DNA from: Cnuella takakiae
Lineage (GTDB): Bacteria > Bacteroidota > Bacteroidia > Chitinophagales > Chitinophagaceae
Length of the DNA: 51,352 nucleotides
Reading direction: 5' to 3'
Assembly (NCBI RefSeq): GCF_001953305.1
Contig: NZ_MTFE01000010.1
Coordinates: 665,306-716,657, forward strand
The first letter of the stretch is position 1. The number at the start of each line of letters is the position of its first letter. Under the pieces are notes generated by a model that saw nothing but the letters and a program-made list of their open reading frames with translations, did no database searches and was not told where the DNA came from. This document shows, one piece after another, positions 33,295-43,228 of the stretch. A program made the position numbers and the translations under genes.

Positions 33295-34569
33295 ATGATT
33301 TTCATCAAGCAAAAAGTGAAGAAGGCCCTATTGGCAGGAATTGTTACGCTTCTCTCTTTTACTTCCATAAAAGCACAAGACGGAAAGCAGCTCTTTCAGG
33401 GCAACTGCCAAAGCTGTCACGCTATCAACAAGCAACTGACTGGACCTGCGCTTGCCGGTCTAGAAACCCGTGGGCCCTGGACAGATCGCAAGAACCTGTA
33501 CAAGTGGATCCACAACCCTGCAGCCTTCATTCCCACTACCCCTTATACTAAGGAGCTGCAGGCGCAGTTTGGTGGCCAGATCATGCCTGCCTTCCCCCAA
33601 CTGGCTGAAGGTGACATTGACGCCATCGTAGATTATATCAACAAAACTGCCGCTGCCGATGCTGCTCCCAAAACCGATACAACGGGTGCTGGTGGCGCCG
33701 CTGCTGCCGATAGCGGTGGCCAGAGCGCAGTGGTTTTTGGTATCATCTCACTGGTACTGGCCCTGGTAGCGCTCATCCTGCTGCAGGTAAACAGCAACCT
33801 GAAAAAGCTCTCCGACGACAAAGAAGGCATCCTCCGTCCTGATCCTGTTCCTTTCTACCGCAATAAAATTTACATCTCCCTGCTGGCCCTGGTGCTGTTT
33901 GTGGTGGGTGGTTATTTTGTAAGCAAGGGCGCCATCAACATGGGCCGCCAGAAAGGATATGCACCTGACCAGCCGATCTTCTACTCGCACAAAGTACACG
34001 CTGGCGTCAACCAGATCAACTGTTTGTATTGCCACGGCAGCGCATGGGAAAGCAAACATGCCGCCATTCCCTCGGTGAATATCTGTATGAACTGTCACAA
34101 GGCCATCAACACTTACGAGAAAGGCCCCAAGCTGTACGACCAGGCTGGCAACGAGATCAACGGTACCCAGGAAATCCAGAAGCTGTACAAGTATGCAGGC
34201 TTCACTGCCGGACAGGCATGGGACCCCGCAAAAGCAACGCCGATCGAGTGGGTTAAAATTCACAACCTCCCCGACCACGTATACTTCAACCACGCACAAC
34301 ACGTAAACGCCGGTAAAGTAGCCTGCCAAACCTGCCACGGCAATATCCAGGAAATGGATGTGGTAGAGCAGAAAGCCGACCTGAGCATGGGCTGGTGTAT
34401 CAACTGTCACCGCGAGTCGAAGGTGAACTTCAACAACAGGAGCGACAGCACCGGCAACAAGTTCTACAGCATCTACGAGAAGTTCCACAACGACCTGAAG
34501 AGCGGTAAGATGGACAGCGTAACTGTAAAAGACATTGGTGGTACCCAGTGTATGAAGTGTCACTACTAA
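33295..34569 (+). CDS. actA: ACIII subunit ActA, multihaem cytochrome c with fused monohaem domain
   Basis: 424 aa, six CxxCH haem sites: C38 (CQSCH), about 243 (CLYCH), 264 (CMNCH), 344 (CQTCH), 368 (CINCH) and 419 (CMKCH, six residues from the end). A signal sequence (LLAGIVTLLSFTSIKAQ) precedes a monohaem cytochrome c domain (about 28-120, with the axial-Met-type segment GGQIMPAFPQL). An Ala/Gly-rich linker, two membrane helices (about 145-165 and 190-210) and the pentahaem region follow. ActA carries electrons from menaquinol oxidation in ACIII towards the oxidase. The N-terminal fusion adds a sixth haem to the usual five. First gene of the operon. Confidence 0.93.
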   Translation: MIFIKQKVKKALLAGIVTLLSFTSIKAQDGKQLFQGNCQSCHAINKQLTGPALAGLETRGPWTDRKNLYKWIHNPAAFIPTTPYTKELQAQFGGQIMPAFPQLAEGDIDAIVDYINKTAAADAAPKTDTTGAGGAAAADSGGQSAVVFGIISLVLALVALILLQVNSNLKKLSDDKEGILRPDPVPFYRNKIYISLLALVLFVVGGYFVSKGAINMGRQKGYAPDQPIFYSHKVHAGVNQINCLYCHGSAWESKHAAIPSVNICMNCHKAINTYEKGPKLYDQAGNEINGTQEIQKLYKYAGFTAGQAWDPAKATPIEWVKIHNLPDHVYFNHAQHVNAGKVACQTCHGNIQEMDVVEQKADLSMGWCINCHRESKVNFNNRSDSTGNKFYSIYEKFHNDLKSGKMDSVTVKDIGGTQCMKCHY

Positions 34570-34627
34570 GCCTTAGCCATAAGAAAGCACAACACGACGA
34601 ACTCAATTTTTATCAAATAAAATAGTG

Positions 34628-34643
34628 TCCCGTACCCACGGGA
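34628..34643 (+). other. Stem-loop before actB
   Basis: TCCCGT pairs with ACGGGA around ACCC, ten bases before the actB ATG. It may influence translation or stability of the actA-actB message. Confidence 0.35.
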
Positions 34644-34652
34644 TGGAGTAAC

Positions 34653-37600
34653 ATGGAAAATAAGTATTGGCAAAGTTTCGCTGAGCTGAACGACAACGAG
34701 AATTTTCAAAAGCAAAACAAAGACGAGTTCCGCGAAGAGCTGCCTTTTGGAGATATCGATGATAAAGGTCTGCTCGACAGCAAAACACCACGCCGTGATT
34801 TCCTGAAATACCTGGGCTTCTCTACTGCCGCAGCATCGCTGGCAGCCTGTAAGCAGCCCGTACGCAAAGCCGTTCCTTATGTAAACCGCCCCGAAGAAAT
34901 CGTTCCCGGTGTGGCTTCTTACTATGCTACCACTTTTACCACCGATGGTGAAGTGCTGCCCATCGTTGCCAAAGTGCGCGATGCACGCCCCATCAAAATA
35001 GAAGGTAACACCGTGTGCTCGTACACACTGGGTGGTACCTCGCCCCGCGCACAGGCTTCCGTACTGGACCTGTACGACACTTACCGCCTCACACATCCCC
35101 GCCGCAAGCAGGGCGACAAGTACCAGGAGATCCCTTCTTTCGATCAGCTGGACAAACAGGTAACAGAAGCACTGGCAGGCCTGGGTGGCCGCCCCGTGGT
35201 TCTGCTTACCCATACCATTGCCTCTCCTTCTACCCAACAGGTAATCAGCGAATTCCTGGCTAAATACCCCGGAAGCCGCCACGTTCAGTACGATGCTGTT
35301 TCGTACAGTGGTATGCTGCTGGCCAACGAAGCTTCGTTTGGTCGCCGTGTACTCCCCACCTTCGAGTTCGACAAGGCTGATGTGATTGTTAGCCTTGGCG
35401 CCGACTTCCTCGGTACCTGGGTAAGCCCCGTTGAAAATGCCCGCAAGTATTCTTTCGGCCGCAAGATCAACGAGCAGAACCCCACCATGAGCAAGCACTA
35501 CCAGTTTGAGTCGTACATGAGTATGACCGGTGCTTCTGCCGATGAGCGCTTTACCCACCGTCCTTCGGAAACCGGTGCTGTGGCACTGGCCCTGTTGCAG
35601 GCTGTAGGTGGCGCCGTTAGCGCTCCCGCCATTGCCGATGCAAAGCTGAAGGCAGGCATTGCCAAGGTAGCCGCCGACCTGAGAAAGCACAACGGCCGTG
35701 CCTTGGTGGTATGCGGAAGCAACGACCCCAACGTACAACAGGTGGTAAACGCCATCAACGCCGCTGTAGGCGCTGTGGGCACAACCCTCAACTTTGCCCA
35801 GCCCAACCTCACCAAGGCTGGTGTAGATAAAGACCTGGTAGACCTGGTAGCGCAAATGAATGCCGGTCAGGTTGGTGCCCTGCTCATTGCCGGTGCCAAC
35901 CCCGCCTACGAGTACTTTGATACAAAGGCTTTTGCGAGCGCCCTGCAAAAAGTGAAGTTCTCTGTTTCTTTCAACGAGAAAGCAGATGAAACTACCGAGC
36001 TGACCACCTACCAGGTGCCCATGCACCACTACCTGGAAAGCTGGGGTGATTTTGAACCTAAAACTGGTTATTTCGCCTTCCAACAGCCTACCATTGCGCC
36101 CCTGTTCAAAACCCGTCCGTTCCAAACCTCGCTGCTGAAGTGGGCTGGCAACGGTACTGATTACGATACTTATTTCCGCCAGTTCTGGATCAGCCGCCTG
36201 GGAGGTTTGCCCGCCCTGGACAAGGCCCTGCAGGATGGTGTGCTGGAGGGAGGTACTGCCGCCCGCAGCCTGGCAGGTATTGCCGCTGCTGCCGTTAGCG
36301 ACAGCACAGTAGCTGCTCGTGTAGTTACTTCGGTAGGTGGTGCTTCCTTCAACGGAGCCGGTGTAGGTGCTGCCGCTGCAGCCATCGCTGCCACCAAAGC
36401 AGGGAAGGACGAACTTGTTATTTACCAGAACATAGCCATGGCTTCCGGTAAGCAATCGGGCAACCCCTGGCTGCTGGAAGTTCCCGATCCGATCACCAAG
36501 GCTACCTGGGACAACTACGCCATGATCTCTACTGCCAAGGCAGACGAGCTGGGCATCAAATACAAAACTTCCGATTACGAATATTACCCCGACAAGCCGG
36601 TAATCAAAATCAGCGTAGCCGGCAAAGAAGTAAGCCTGCCCGCACTGGTAATCCCCGGTATGAACGCCAACACCATTGCAGTAGCTGTAGGTTATGGCCG
36701 CAACGCTGGATTTGGCAAAGCTTCTGAAGGTGTAGGTAAAAATGTTTTCCCCTTTGCCCGTTTCAACGGCACCACTGTTGACTATTCCAACAACGTTACC
36801 GTTGCTGCCGAAACCTTTGGCACGGAAAAGGTTGCTCAAACGCAGATCCACCAGTCGTACGAGGGCCGTACCGAAGTAGTAAAGGAAACAACCCTGGCTA
36901 CCTTCGTTGCCAATCCAACCATGTTCTCTTCTTTCCGCGAAGAGCTGGCAAAAGACTATGCGCCCAAAAGTGGTGACTACCGCAAGGAAGCTACCCTTTA
37001 CGGCGACCACGTACAGCCCGGACCCAAGTGGGGCATGTCTATCGACATGAACTCCTGTATCGGTTGCCAGGCCTGCGTTGTAGCCTGCCACACCGAGAAC
37101 AACGTTCCCGTGGTAGGTAAGAGTGAAGTGCTGCGTTACCACGATATGCACTGGCTGCGTATCGACCGCTACTTTGTGAGCGACGAGAACAACCCCGATG
37201 ACGTAAAAGCGGTGGTGTTCCAGCCCATGATGTGCCAGCACTGCGACAACGCGCCTTGCGAAAACGTATGTCCCGTAGCTGCTACCATGCACAACGAAGA
37301 AGGTATCAACCAGATGGCCTACAACCGTTGCATCGGTACCCGTTATTGCGCCAACAACTGTCCTTATAAAGTACGCCGCTTCAACTGGGCCGATTACACC
37401 GGCGCCGACTCGTTCAAAGACAACCAGGACCAGAAACTGGTAGGCGAGCTGGACCCCGTAGTATTCCAGATGAACGACGAGCTGACCCGCATGGTACTCA
37501 ACCCCGACGTTACCGTGCGCAGCCGTGGTGTAATGGAAAAATGCTCTTTCTGCGTACAGCGTACCCAGGCAGGCAAGCTGAAGGCAAAACTGGAAAACCG

Positions 37601-37913
37601 CCAGCTGAAAGGCGACGAAATCCAGAGCGCCTGTGCCCAGGCCTGTCCTACCGGTGCCATCGTTTTCGGAAACGTAAACGACGAAACCAGCACGGTAGCA
37701 CAGCTGCGTGAAAACAACAACGGCCGCCTGTTCTACGTAATCGAGCAGATCCACACCCTGCCTAACGTAAGCTACCTGGCCAAGATCCGCAACACCGAAG
37801 AGATCGTACAGGTGAAGCGTGAAACTGCCGGTGGCGAACACCAGGGCCAAGGTGAAACACCGGGTGCCAACGCCGACCAGAAAGCAGAAAAAGCAGGTCA
37901 CGAAGCGCACTAA
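34653..37913 (+). CDS. actB: ACIII subunit ActB, molybdopterin-like and iron-sulfur fusion
   Basis: 1,086 aa. A TAT-like twin arginine segment ([21 protein letters not shown]47-R48) ends in a lipobox-type cysteine (C66), so the protein is likely a periplasm-facing lipoprotein. The large middle part resembles molybdopterin oxidoreductases, which in ACIII lack the cofactor. The ferredoxin-like C-terminal part (about 800-1010) has [35 protein letters not shown] and CSFC with CAQACPTGA, ligating four clusters. Thr in place of Cys in CIGTRYC suggests that one is a 3Fe-4S cluster, as known for ACIII. The C-terminal tail is polar and alanine-rich. Second gene of the operon. Confidence 0.95.
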   Translation: MENKYWQSFAELNDNENFQKQNKDEFREELPFGDIDDKGLLDSKTPRRDFLKYLGFSTAAASLAACKQPVRKAVPYVNRPEEIVPGVASYYATTFTTDGEVLPIVAKVRDARPIKIEGNTVCSYTLGGTSPRAQASVLDLYDTYRLTHPRRKQGDKYQEIPSFDQLDKQVTEALAGLGGRPVVLLTHTIASPSTQQVISEFLAKYPGSRHVQYDAVSYSGMLLANEASFGRRVLPTFEFDKADVIVSLGADFLGTWVSPVENARKYSFGRKINEQNPTMSKHYQFESYMSMTGASADERFTHRPSETGAVALALLQAVGGAVSAPAIADAKLKAGIAKVAADLRKHNGRALVVCGSNDPNVQQVVNAINAAVGAVGTTLNFAQPNLTKAGVDKDLVDLVAQMNAGQVGALLIAGANPAYEYFDTKAFASALQKVKFSVSFNEKADETTELTTYQVPMHHYLESWGDFEPKTGYFAFQQPTIAPLFKTRPFQTSLLKWAGNGTDYDTYFRQFWISRLGGLPALDKALQDGVLEGGTAARSLAGIAAAAVSDSTVAARVVTSVGGASFNGAGVGAAAAAIAATKAGKDELVIYQNIAMASGKQSGNPWLLEVPDPITKATWDNYAMISTAKADELGIKYKTSDYEYYPDKPVIKISVAGKEVSLPALVIPGMNANTIAVAVGYGRNAGFGKASEGVGKNVFPFARFNGTTVDYSNNVTVAAETFGTEKVAQTQIHQSYEGRTEVVKETTLATFVANPTMFSSFREELAKDYAPKSGDYRKEATLYGDHVQPGPKWGMSIDMNSCIGCQACVVACHTENNVPVVGKSEVLRYHDMHWLRIDRYFVSDENNPDDVKAVVFQPMMCQHCDNAPCENVCPVAATMHNEEGINQMAYNRCIGTRYCANNCPYKVRRFNWADYTGADSFKDNQDQKLVGELDPVVFQMNDELTRMVLNPDVTVRSRGVMEKCSFCVQRTQAGKLKAKLENRQLKGDEIQSACAQACPTGAIVFGNVNDETSTVAQLRENNNGRLFYVIEQIHTLPNVSYLAKIRNTEEIVQVKRETAGGEHQGQGETPGANADQKAEKAGHEAH

Positions 37914-37946
37914 TCAAGAGGACGGAAAAAAGATAATAGAAAAGAA

Positions 37947-37988
37947 AACAGCTAACGGCTAGCAGCTTAAAGCTAAAAGCTAAATCAT
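37947..37988. repeat. Heptad array between actB and actC
   Basis: Six 7-bp words (AACAGCT, AACGGCT, AGCAGCT, TAAAGCT, AAAAGCT and AAATCAT) run right up to the actC ATG at 37989. There is no separate complementary arm, but AGCT-centred words can self-pair. Confidence 0.75.
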
Positions 37989-39431
37989 ATGGCATTACTT
38001 AAATACGAATCGCAGGTAAGACCACCCATCGTAGAGGGCAACAAAGATTACCACCAGGTAACTGAGGATATCTGCCGCCCGGTGGAAGCCAAACCATCCA
38101 AACTGTGGTGGATTGGTTTTATCATCTCCGTGGCACTGCTGATGTTTGGTGTGTTGTCGGTGTACGTAGAAGTAGTTTACGGTACCGGTCAGTGGAACCT
38201 TAACAAGACCATCGGCTGGGGTTGGGATATCACCAACTTCGTATGGTGGGTAGGTATCGGTCACGCAGGTACCCTGATCTCCGCGATCCTCCTGCTGTTC
38301 CGCCAGGGCTGGCGTACCGGTGTAAACCGCGCCGCGGAAGCGATGACGATCTTTGCGGTAATGTGTGCGGGCCAGTTCCCCATCTTCCACATGGGTCGTG
38401 TATGGAATGCATTCTTCGTACTGCCTTATCCCAACACCCGCGGCCCTTTGTGGGTAAACTTCGACTCGCCGCTGTTGTGGGACGTATTTGCGATCTCTAC
38501 TTATTTCACCGTATCGCTGCTGTTCTGGTACGCAGGTCTGCTGCCTGATATGGCTACCCTCCGCGACCGTGCCAAGGAAAAATGGCGCAAGCGCTTCTAT
38601 GGTGCAGCGGCTTTTGGCTGGACGGGTTCTACCAAGCACTGGCAGCGCCACGAAGCACTTTCGCTGGTACTGGCGGGTTTGTCAACTCCCCTCGTACTGT
38701 CGGTACACACCATTGTATCTTTTGACTTTGCCACTTCGGTAATCCCCGGCTGGCACACCACCATCTTCCCGCCTTACTTCGTTGCCGGTGCGGTATTCTC
38801 CGGTTTCGCCATGGTGCAAACCCTGCTGCTGATCACCCGTCGCGTACTGGGGCTGCAGGAGTACATCACCACCGAACACATCGAAGTTATGAACAAGGTA
38901 ATTGTACTTACCGGTTCCATCGTAGGTATCGCTTACCTCACCGAGCTGTTCATGGCCTGGTACTCGCACGTAGGTTACGAGTGGTTTGCTTTCAAAGAAA
39001 ACCGTGTAAACCTGTTCTCACCCTATGGCTGGAGCTACTGGCTGATGATGGGTTGTAACGTAATCTCTCCCCAGATCTTCTGGTTTAAGAAAATGCGCCG
39101 CAATCTCACCGTTACCTTCTTTATGTCCATCCTGGTGAACGTGGGTATGTGGTTCGAGCGTTTCGTGATCATCGTTACTTCGTTGTACCGCGATTACCTG
39201 CCCTCCAGCTGGTCTACTTACTATACCCCCACTATATGGGAGATCGGTTTCTACCTGGGTACGTTTGGTTTGTTCTTTACCTGCTACTTCCTGTTCTCTA
39301 AGTTCTTCCCTGTAATTGCCATCGCCGAGATCAAGCATATCCTGAAGAAGAACGGCGACAACTACAAGCAGAAGATGGATGTAGTGGAAGAAGAAAAGGT
39401 AGAGGAGTTTGCACACGCACACGCTCACTAA
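37989..39431 (+). CDS. actC: ACIII subunit ActC, NrfD-like quinol-binding membrane protein
   Basis: 480 aa, about ten transmembrane helices of the NrfD/PsrC type (for example LWWIGFIISVALLMFGVLSV, FVWWVGIGHAGTLISAILLL and VLTGSIVGIAYLTELFMAW). Family landmarks are the WWVGIGHAGTLISA helix and FPIFHMGRVW. ActC lies in the inner membrane beneath ActB and forms the menaquinol oxidation site. The C-terminal tail is charged and ends in alternating His-Ala residues. Heptad repeat arrays sit immediately before its start and after its stop. Confidence 0.94.
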   Translation: MALLKYESQVRPPIVEGNKDYHQVTEDICRPVEAKPSKLWWIGFIISVALLMFGVLSVYVEVVYGTGQWNLNKTIGWGWDITNFVWWVGIGHAGTLISAILLLFRQGWRTGVNRAAEAMTIFAVMCAGQFPIFHMGRVWNAFFVLPYPNTRGPLWVNFDSPLLWDVFAISTYFTVSLLFWYAGLLPDMATLRDRAKEKWRKRFYGAAAFGWTGSTKHWQRHEALSLVLAGLSTPLVLSVHTIVSFDFATSVIPGWHTTIFPPYFVAGAVFSGFAMVQTLLLITRRVLGLQEYITTEHIEVMNKVIVLTGSIVGIAYLTELFMAWYSHVGYEWFAFKENRVNLFSPYGWSYWLMMGCNVISPQIFWFKKMRRNLTVTFFMSILVNVGMWFERFVIIVTSLYRDYLPSSWSTYYTPTIWEIGFYLGTFGLFFTCYFLFSKFFPVIAIAEIKHILKKNGDNYKQKMDVVEEEKVEEFAHAHAH

Positions 39432-39433
39432 AA

Positions 39434-39535
39434 AGCTGTTGGCCATTAGCTTTTAGCTGTTGGCCAACTTAAAAGATAATTGAAAGGATAAAACAGGATT
39501 AGCTAACCGCTAACCGCCAAAAGCTAAAAGCTCCA
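39434..39535. repeat. Heptad repeat hairpin between actC and actD
   Basis: Left words AGCTGTT, GGCCATT, AGCTTTT, AGCTGTT and GGCCAAC (39434-39468); right words AGCTAAC, CGCTAAC, CGCCAAA, AGCTAAA and AGCTCCA (39501-39535). The arms are partly complementary (TTAGCTTTT with AAAAGCTAA). The left begins three bases after the actC stop and the right ends two bases before the actD ATG. Confidence 0.8.
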
Positions 39536-39537
39536 TT

Positions 39538-40128
39538 ATGGCTATCAAAAAATTTGTTGTAGGCAGTTTTTACGATGAGCAGGTGCTGTTCCCCGCTGTG
39601 AAAGCTGTACGCAAATCAGGTTATAAAATTCATGACGTATACACGCCTTTTCCCATCCACGGATTGGATACGGCAATGGGTCTGCGCGATACCAGCCTGC
39701 ACACTGCAGGTTTTATCTACGGCATCACCGGTACATCGGTAGCCTTTTCGTTCATCACCTGGGCATTCACAACCGACTGGCCGCTGAACGTAGGTGGTAA
39801 ACCGTTCTTTTCGCTGCCCGCATGGATTCCCATCATGTTCGAGTTGACCGTATTGTTTGCGGCAGTGGGCATGGTACTCACCTTTTGCTACCTGTGCCAG
39901 CTGGCGCCGTTTGTAAAAAAGGACCACTTCAACCTGCGCGCAACCGATGACACTTTTGTGATGGCCATTGAGGTTACCGACCGCACCAATGTTGCGGAAG
40001 CGCAATCCTTCCTGACCAGCCTGGGTGCTCAGGATGTGGTGTTGACAGAAAAAGAAACCGGCTGGTGGATTGGCCGCTACGACAAAAGACAGCAACTGCT
40101 GTCCACCGACCCTCAAACTGCATTGTAA
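39538..40128 (+). CDS. actD: ACIII subunit ActD (DUF3341)
   Basis: 196 aa. The N-terminal soluble part opens KKFVVGSFYDEQVLFPAVK and has YTPFPIHGLDTAMGL, a DUF3341 signature. Two membrane helices follow (GFIYGITGTSVAFSFITWAF and FELTVLFAAVGMVLTFCYL), then a soluble C-terminal domain (VMAIEVTDRTNVAEAQSFL). ActD is a structural subunit of ACIII placed against ActC and ActF. It is 20 bases from actE, consistent with the same transcript. Confidence 0.93.
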   Translation: MAIKKFVVGSFYDEQVLFPAVKAVRKSGYKIHDVYTPFPIHGLDTAMGLRDTSLHTAGFIYGITGTSVAFSFITWAFTTDWPLNVGGKPFFSLPAWIPIMFELTVLFAAVGMVLTFCYLCQLAPFVKKDHFNLRATDDTFVMAIEVTDRTNVAEAQSFLTSLGAQDVVLTEKETGWWIGRYDKRQQLLSTDPQTAL

Positions 40129-40148
40129 TAAACCGTAAGAAGAATAAG

Positions 40149-40835
40149 ATGAAAAAATTGCTGATAGCAACAGGTATTTGGGCAATGGCCGCCACCCTGG
40201 TTAGCTGTGGTGGCGCAGAAGGTAACGATCCCGGTCGCGCCTACATGCCCGATATGTATTACAGCCGTGCTTATGAAACTTACGGCTACAACAATATTGG
40301 TGATTACCAAACCCTTAAAGATCGGGGCATCAACTACAACGCGGCGCCTGTAAAAGGAACCGTAGCCCGTGGTGCCATGCCCAGCACTTTCGACTTCCCC
40401 GCAACGGATAGCGGAAAGGCGATGGCTGCCTCTTACCCCAACCCGCTCGCGGATTTCAAAATGAGCGATGCCCAGATGAAAGAAACCGAGCGCCTCTACC
40501 TGGTAAACTGCGGCATCTGCCACGGCACCAAGCTGGATGGCAACGGCCCCCTGTGGAAAGGTGGCGATGGTCCTTATCCTGCCGCCCCCCGCAACCTGCT
40601 GGATGATTACAGCAAAGGACTGGCAGACGGTGAGATGTACCATGCCATTACTTATGGTAAAGGCCTGATGGGATCTTATGCAAGCCAGGTACACCCCGAG
40701 CAGCGCTGGTGGATCATCAACTACATCCGCACCAAACAAGGTGGCGGTGCAGTACAGGCGCCAATTAAAGACACCGCAACAACAGGTGCCGGTGCCCCGG
40801 AGAACCAGGCAGCAGCGCAAATGGGTACTAAATAA
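40149..40835 (+). CDS. actE: ACIII subunit ActE, monohaem cytochrome c lipoprotein
   Basis: 228 aa from the ATG at 40149; an upstream in-frame start at 40065 would overlap actD by 64 bases and lose the signal sequence. The signal ends in the lipobox LVSC (MKKLLIATGIWAMAATLVSC). One haem site, CGICHG, lies at about residue 121, with the methionine ligand probably in GKGLMGSYASQVHPEQRWW. In ACIII, ActE is the lipid-anchored cytochrome that passes electrons to the oxidase or to a soluble carrier. The C-terminus is an Ala/Gln-rich tail. Confidence 0.93.
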   Translation: MKKLLIATGIWAMAATLVSCGGAEGNDPGRAYMPDMYYSRAYETYGYNNIGDYQTLKDRGINYNAAPVKGTVARGAMPSTFDFPATDSGKAMAASYPNPLADFKMSDAQMKETERLYLVNCGICHGTKLDGNGPLWKGGDGPYPAAPRNLLDDYSKGLADGEMYHAITYGKGLMGSYASQVHPEQRWWIINYIRTKQGGGAVQAPIKDTATTGAGAPENQAAAQMGTK

Positions 40836-40860
40836 TTAGCAAGTTTTTCAACAATACATA

Positions 40861-42087
40861 ATGGCAAGCAGAGACCAATTTGTAATTCCCAAGCGTTATA
40901 ATACCATATCACTGGCTTTGATGGGTGTAGGTATTGTATCGGTATTGATCTTATTATTCAGCCACGGCTTAAGCAACGACGAGCACGAGCAGGCACGTTT
41001 CTGGGCATCCCTGCTTCAGAACAGCGTGTACTTCCTGTTGGTAGTTAATGCTTCCATGTTTTTTATCTGCGCTACCACCCTGGCATGGGGTGGCTGGCAG
41101 ATGACCTTCCGCCGCGTTCCCGAGGCCATCTCCACGGTAGTGCCGGTACTGGGTATCATCACTTTCCTCATCCTGATGGTAATTGTTTTTGGTGGCAACC
41201 ACACCATTTACCATTGGACCGATGAACACCATGTAATGGAAGACGAAACCCTGTTGCACAAAAAGGGTTTCCTGAACAAGACTTTTTTCACTGTTTGGAG
41301 CATCATTACCATTGGTGGCTGGTGGTTTCTGGGCCGCAAGCTGCGCCAGTTGAGCCGTCAGAGTGATGCTGCACCCATGAGCATTGAAGAAGGCAAACGC
41401 TATATTTTCAAAAACACCGTATGGGCTGGTGCCTATGCAGCGCTGTTCGGTCTTACTGCGCTGTCTACAACCCCCTGGTTGTGGCTGATGTCCATCGATG
41501 CACACTGGTATTCTACTATGTATAGCTGGTACACATTTGCATCCAGCTGGGTTGCGGGTTTGGCGCTCATCACCATTTTCGTGGTGTACCTGAAAAACAA
41601 CGGTTATCTGGAATATACCAACCGCGAGCACCTGCACGATATGGGCAAGTTCATGTTCGCTTTCTCCATCTTCTGGACTTACCTGTGGTACAGCCAGTTT
41701 ATGCTGATCTGGTATGCCAACATCCCTGAAGAAACCGTATACTTCAAGCCCCGCATGCAGGGTGTGTACCGCGGTATCTTCCTGCTCAACCTGGTGATCA
41801 ACTTCCTGGCTCCCCTGCTCATCCTGATGAAGCGTGGTGCCAAGCGCAACTACGGTACCATCACCATTATGGCGGTGCTGATCATCTTTGGCCACTGGCT
41901 GGATTTCTACCAAATGGTATTCCCCAGCATCAGCGGCGACCATGTTCCATTTATGTTGGTGGATATGGGAATCGGTATTGGTTTCGTTGGTATCATCATG
42001 TATGTTACCGCCCGTTCGCTGGCGAAGCATCCCCTGGTGGCCAAGAACCATCCTTTCCTCAAAGAAAGTATCATTCACCACACTTAA
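40861..42087 (+). CDS. actF: ACIII subunit ActF, NrfD-like membrane protein
   Basis: 408 aa, about ten transmembrane helices. It is related to ActC but has the ActF pattern: an N-terminal single helix (ISLALMGVGIVSVLILLF), WASLLQNSVYFLLVVNASMF, a WSIITIGGWWFLG helix and HDMGKFMFAFSIFWTYLWYSQFMLIWY. The latter is the most conserved ActF segment, while the C-terminal helices include GHWLDFYQMVFPS. ActF is the second NrfD-type membrane subunit of ACIII and has been proposed to take part in proton movement. It ends 37 bases before coxB. Confidence 0.94.
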   Translation: MASRDQFVIPKRYNTISLALMGVGIVSVLILLFSHGLSNDEHEQARFWASLLQNSVYFLLVVNASMFFICATTLAWGGWQMTFRRVPEAISTVVPVLGIITFLILMVIVFGGNHTIYHWTDEHHVMEDETLLHKKGFLNKTFFTVWSIITIGGWWFLGRKLRQLSRQSDAAPMSIEEGKRYIFKNTVWAGAYAALFGLTALSTTPWLWLMSIDAHWYSTMYSWYTFASSWVAGLALITIFVVYLKNNGYLEYTNREHLHDMGKFMFAFSIFWTYLWYSQFMLIWYANIPEETVYFKPRMQGVYRGIFLLNLVINFLAPLLILMKRGAKRNYGTITIMAVLIIFGHWLDFYQMVFPSISGDHVPFMLVDMGIGIGFVGIIMYVTARSLAKHPLVAKNHPFLKESIIHHT

Positions 42088-42124
42088 TCCAATTGCGGTA
42101 TAAACAGAAATAACAGAAGTACGT

Positions 42125-43198
42125 ATGTCATCTAATACTTGGATCATTATCGCACTAATTCTGGGTTTTATCATCACCTTCCAGATTGCAAAGGCTAGCG
42201 AATACGTAGCCGTACTGCGGGGTGAAGAGCGCACCCGGAGAGAGAACAACCGCATCAACGCCTTCCTGTTGCTGGCCTTCCTGGTACTGGGATTGTTTGG
42301 TGTGTGGTATTGCAACGATATCCTTAAGGGAAGAATCCTGGGGGAAGCTGCTTCCGATCACGGCGAGCGCATCGACACCATGTTGTACATTACCCTGGCC
42401 ATTACAGGTATTGTATTTGTAATTACACAAGCCCTCCTGTTTTGGTTTGGTTATAAATACCAGGAAAAAGAAAACCGAAAAGCTTTCTACTTCCCACACA
42501 ACAACAAGCTGGAATTGATCTGGACTGTAATCCCTGCCATTACCCTCACCATCCTGGTAGGTTTTGGATTGTACTACTGGTTCCAGATTACCGGTGAGGC
42601 ACCAAAAAATGCACAGATTGTTGAGGTAACCGGTAAACAATTTGGCTGGGAATTCCGTTATCCAGGTCGTGACGGCAAGCTGGGTAAGAAGTATTACAAG
42701 AATATCGACGAGGCCAACTCCAACCCCTTGGGCCAGATCTGGGAGGACAAGGATAACCACGATGATATCTATGTAAGCCAGGAAATGCACATCGTAGTGG
42801 GCAAGCCTGTTAAACTGATCATCGGTGCTAAAGACGTTATTCACGACGTGGGCTTGGTACACTTCCGTATGAAGATGGACGCTGTTCCCGGTATTCCTAC
42901 TACCATGTGGTTTACGCCCAAGTTCACCACCAAGGAAATGAAGGAGAAGTACGGTCCTGATTTCAACTACGAAATTTCCTGCGACCAGATGTGCGGTTCC
43001 GGTCACTGGTCGATGAGGGGTACGGTAGTAGTGGAAACACAGGAAGAGTACGATCGCTGGCTGGCAGGTAAAACGCCTCAGTATGCAGCTGCAAAGGCAG
43101 CAGTTGCTCCGGCGCCCCCTACCGGCACAATGGCCAACGCCACCGATACGGTAAACACTTCTGTATCGAATGGCCAGCCTAAGGAGTTTGCTAAATAA
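42125..43198 (+). CDS. coxB: Cytochrome c oxidase subunit II (CuA)
   Basis: 357 aa. Three hydrophobic segments are present: an extra N-terminal helix (WIIIALILGFIITFQIA), then two around 45 and 80, and the usual WTVIPAITLTILVGFGLYYW. The periplasmic cupredoxin domain has the first His ligand in KDVIHDVGLVHF and the CuA signature CDQMCGSGHWSM (two Cys, His, Met). No haem c domain is fused, so electrons must come from ACIII (ActA/ActE) or a soluble cytochrome encoded elsewhere. The C-terminus is a low-complexity Ala/Pro/Thr tail. Confidence 0.95.
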   Translation: MSSNTWIIIALILGFIITFQIAKASEYVAVLRGEERTRRENNRINAFLLLAFLVLGLFGVWYCNDILKGRILGEAASDHGERIDTMLYITLAITGIVFVITQALLFWFGYKYQEKENRKAFYFPHNNKLELIWTVIPAITLTILVGFGLYYWFQITGEAPKNAQIVEVTGKQFGWEFRYPGRDGKLGKKYYKNIDEANSNPLGQIWEDKDNHDDIYVSQEMHIVVGKPVKLIIGAKDVIHDVGLVHFRMKMDAVPGIPTTMWFTPKFTTKEMKEKYGPDFNYEISCDQMCGSGHWSMRGTVVVETQEEYDRWLAGKTPQYAAAKAAVAPAPPTGTMANATDTVNTSVSNGQPKEFAK

Positions 43199-43228
43199 AT
43201 TGAAACGAGTTTCCTAAAATAAGAAGAC

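Noticed and set aside
34566-37910. 1,114-aa open frame on the minus strand, opposite actB
   Set aside because: It mirrors actB almost exactly and encodes a low-complexity Gly/Val/Tyr-rich sequence with no domain. It follows from the strong codon bias of actB, which rarely creates stops in this antisense frame.
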